From positions 1-64,000 of the forward strand of contig NZ_CAJQNT010000010.1 in assembly GCF_905479755.1 (NCBI RefSeq): a stretch of DNA of 64,000 nucleotides. Reading direction: 5' to 3'. The translations under genes and the position numbers were made by a program. Positions within the stretch are counted from its first letter, which is position 1; every line of letters begins with the position of its first letter. Positions 62,235 through 64,000 of this stretch are shown one piece after another. This DNA comes from an uncultured Schumannella sp. (GTDB lineage: Bacteria > Actinomycetota > Actinomycetes > Actinomycetales > Microbacteriaceae). A model generated the notes under the pieces. It was not told the DNA's origin and made no database searches. It was given only the letters and a program-made list of their open reading frames with translations.

Positions 62235-62342
62235 CAGAGCTCCACGTCGACAGGTCGGACTCCGCACCCTGGCGGCCCGGCACCCCTCCACCTGTTGGGC
62301 CAGCGACGTCCCACCACCAGCACCATCGTGAGGACGGTACTC
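62235..62342 (+). promoter_or_regulatory. lgt-gltB intergenic leader with competing hairpin arms
   Basis: CTGGC (62269-62273) can pair with GCCAG (62299-62303), while GGCCC (62274-62278) can pair with the overlapping GGGCC (62297-62301), so two folds compete. A -10-like TAGACT lies at 62134-62139 in lgt. GAGGA (62330-62334) precedes the gltB ATG by 8 nt. A possible 45-codon upstream ORF crosses this region. No known riboswitch was recognised. Confidence 0.4.
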
Positions 62343-64000
62343 ATGGCGCCACGCAGCCCTTTTAACTCTTTTTCCAGCGTTCCCGCAGCGCAGGGTCTCT
62401 ACAACCCGCGCAGCGAACGCGACGCCTGTGGGCTCGCGATGGTGGCGACGCTGCGCGGCACCGCCGGGCACGACATCGTCCAGAACGCGCTCGATGCGCT
62501 GCGACACCTGGAGCACCGCGGCGCGGTGGGATCGGATGCGGGCACGGGTGACGGGGCCGGCATCATCACGCAGATCCCCGACGAGTTCTTGCGGGCGGTC
62601 GTGCCCTTCGAGCTTCCGGCCGTGGGCCGCTATGCCGTCGGCATGGCGTTCTTGCCGCTGGATGAGCAGGAGCGCGCCGAGCAGAAGGCCGGGATCGAGT
62701 CGATCGCGCGCGCCGAAGGCCTGAAGGTTCTCGGCTGGCGCGAGGTGCCCACCGACCCCACTCACCTCGGGAACCTGGCCCGTGAGGCGGCGCCGGCGTT
62801 CGAGCAGCTGTTCCTGACCGACGACATCACCGACCCGGAGGACACCCCGCGCGACGGGATCCACCTCGACCGCGTCACGTTCCGGGTGCGCAAGCGCGCC
62901 GAACGCGAGTTGGGGGCGTACCTGCCGTCGCTGTCCAGCCGCACCCTCGTCTACAAGGGCATGGTCACGACGCTGCAGCTGGAGCCGTTCTACCCGGATC
63001 TCTCGGATGAGCGCTTCGCGACCAAGCTCGCCCTGGTGCACTCGCGCTACTCCACCAACACGTTCCCCTCTTGGCCGCTCGCGCAGCCCTTCCGCATGAT
63101 CGCGCACAACGGCGAGATCAACACGGTGCAGGGCAACCGCAACTGGATGCGCGCGCGGCAGTCTCAGCTCGAATCCGAGGTGCTCGGCGACCTGCGCCCC
63201 GTGTTCCCGATCGTGAGTGAGGGCGCGAGCGACTCCGCCTCCTTCGACGAGACCGTCGAGCTGCTCGAGCTCGCCGGTCGGCCACTCCCGCACGCGATCA
63301 TGATGATGGTCCCGGAGGCGTGGGAGAACCAGGCCGACATCGACCCGACGCGTCGCGCGTTCTACGAGTTCCACTCGATGCTCATGGAGCCGTGGGACGG
63401 CCCGGCCGCTCTCGTCTTCACCGACGGCTCGCTGGTCGGAGCCACGCTCGACCGCAACGGCCTGCGCCCCGGCCGGTTCCTCGTCACCGACGACGGCCTC
63501 GTCGTCCTCGCGAGTGAGATCGGCGTGCTCGACTTCCCGGCGCACAAGATCGTCCGCAAGGGTCGCCTGCGCCCCGGGCGCATGTTCCTGGTCGACACGG
63601 CGGAAGGCCGCATCGTCGAAGACGATGAGATCAAGGCCGAGCTCGCCGCCTCCGGTCCGTGGCAGGAGTGGCTCGACGAGGGGCGGATCAACCTCGCCGA
63701 TCTCCCCGAGCGCGAGCACATCACGCACACCCCGGCCTCGGTGAACCGTCGCCAGCGCACCTTCGGCTACACCGAAGAAGAGGTGAAGATCCTCATCACG
63801 CCGATGGCGCAAAACGGCGCCGAACCGCTCGGGGCGATGGGGTCCGACACGCCGATCGCGGTGCTGAGCGACCGCCCGCGCCTGCTCTTCGATTACTTCA
63901 CGCAGGCCTTCGCACAGGTCACAAACCCGCCGCTCGACTCGATCCGCGAAGAAGTCGTCACGTCGATGAAGCTGGGGCTCGGTCCCGAGCGCAACCTGCT
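62343..64000 (+). CDS. gltB: Glutamate synthase large subunit (5' part; runs off the window)
   Basis: GltB makes two glutamates from glutamine and 2-oxoglutarate with electrons supplied through GltD. About 552 codons are present. After a propeptide of 28 residues comes the nucleophile in RDAC29GLAMVATL, so maturation by removal of the first 28 residues is expected. The class II amidotransferase domain follows, with [57 protein letters not shown] and [23 protein letters not shown], then the start of the central domain. The start ATG 62343 has GAGGA 8 nt upstream. The synthase and FMN/Fe-S domains lie beyond the window. Confidence 0.97.
   Translation, partial: MAPRSPFNSFSSVPAAQGLYNPRSERDACGLAMVATLRGTAGHDIVQNALDALRHLEHRGAVGSDAGTGDGAGIITQIPDEFLRAVVPFELPAVGRYAVGMAFLPLDEQERAEQKAGIESIARAEGLKVLGWREVPTDPTHLGNLAREAAPAFEQLFLTDDITDPEDTPRDGIHLDRVTFRVRKRAERELGAYLPSLSSRTLVYKGMVTTLQLEPFYPDLSDERFATKLALVHSRYSTNTFPSWPLAQPFRMIAHNGEINTVQGNRNWMRARQSQLESEVLGDLRPVFPIVSEGASDSASFDETVELLELAGRPLPHAIMMMVPEAWENQADIDPTRRAFYEFHSMLMEPWDGPAALVFTDGSLVGATLDRNGLRPGRFLVTDDGLVVLASEIGVLDFPAHKIVRKGRLRPGRMFLVDTAEGRIVEDDEIKAELAASGPWQEWLDEGRINLADLPEREHITHTPASVNRRQRTFGYTEEEVKILITPMAQNGAEPLGAMGSDTPIAVLSDRPRLLFDYFTQAFAQVTNPPLDSIREEVVTSMKLGLGPERNL

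Noticed and set aside
1-64000. tRNA genes, insertion sequences, integrase/att sites, CRISPR arrays or replication origin
   Set aside because: Reading the intergenic gaps (all under 180 bp) showed no cloverleaf with CCA-type ends, transposase frame, regularly spaced repeats or DnaA-box cluster.
1-64000. Frequent GGATGC/GCGGATGCG words as a possible orientation or methylation signal
   Set aside because: They mostly fall in coding sequence as Ala-Asp-Ala or Pro-Asp-Ala codons on both + and - strand genes, so codon-pair preference explains them adequately. A genome-wide skew count would be needed to claim more.

Overview
The window comes from a high-GC actinobacterium, most probably a member of Microbacteriaceae. 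I could not resolve the genus. By eye about two thirds of the bases are G or C, GTG and TTG starts are common, and ATGA or GTGA stop/start overlaps are frequent. The actinobacterial neighbourhoods are intact: pdxST-yebC-ruvCAB-yajC-secDF-rel, alaS-ruvX-mltG-aroECKB, pyrRBC-carAB-pyrF-gmk-rpoZ-coaBC-metK-priA-fmt-rsmB-rpe, and trpE-trpC-trpB-trpA-lgt-gltB. Coding density is very high, no gap exceeds 180 bp, and almost everything is on the + strand. I see no tRNA or rRNA gene, IS element, prophage or CRISPR array.

Layout. 1-2.2 kb: the end of a probable thrS, a HIT-family Ap4A phosphorylase-like gene and the PLP synthase pair pdxST. 2.3-3.3 kb: two convergent unknown genes. 3.4-6.4 kb: yebC, then ruvCAB behind a near-consensus LexA operator. 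6.5-9.8 kb: the SecDF-YajC translocase accessory complex. 9.8-12.1 kb: the bifunctional (p)ppGpp enzyme Rel. 12.1-14.9 kb: the only minus-strand block (AbiEi-antitoxin-like protein, DUF349 protein, membrane-anchored cyclophilin). 15-17.1 kb: rarA and rpsD, the latter with a structured leader and a strong terminator. 17.3-27.5 kb: a small membrane protein, alaS, ruvX, mltG and the shikimate genes aroE, aroC, aroK, aroB and aroQ, interrupted by a berberine-bridge-type flavoenzyme. 27.5-28.5 kb: efp and nusB.

28.5-35.7 kb is the most accessory-looking part. It holds a HAD hydrolase, a four-gene phosphonate/phosphite-type ABC importer and a three-gene aliphatic-sulfonate-type ABC importer, and it ends at an 84-bp near-perfect palindrome. 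It lies between nusB and pyrR. Neither importer has a catabolic enzyme beside it in this window. 35.9-44.6 kb is the pyrimidine operon, opened by a hairpin that buries the pyrR ribosome binding site and resembles a PyrR binding loop. 44.6-53.2 kb carries an mIHF-guanylate kinase fusion, omega, CoaBC, MetK, a degenerate PriA, Fmt, RsmB and Rpe. 53.2-64 kb carries an FKBP, part of the histidine pathway (hisE, G, F, I) overlapping directly into the trp genes (trpE, a trp-associated membrane protein, trpC, B, A), then lgt and the start of gltB.

This is mainly a core-genome window. I do not see an obviously new multi-gene system. The most interesting signals are regulatory RNA or DNA elements and gene architecture: the pyrR leader, the palindrome beside it, competing hairpins between yajC and secD, a GAAA-capped hairpin between the phosphonate binding-protein and ATPase genes, the LexA box at ruvC, ten genes whose start codon lies 6-7 nt after a -10-like hexamer (probable leaderless mRNAs), the mIHF-Gmk fusion, and a possible Pro-Pro-Pro upstream ORF ahead of gltB. 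All structure and promoter calls were made by eye, without folding or database searches.
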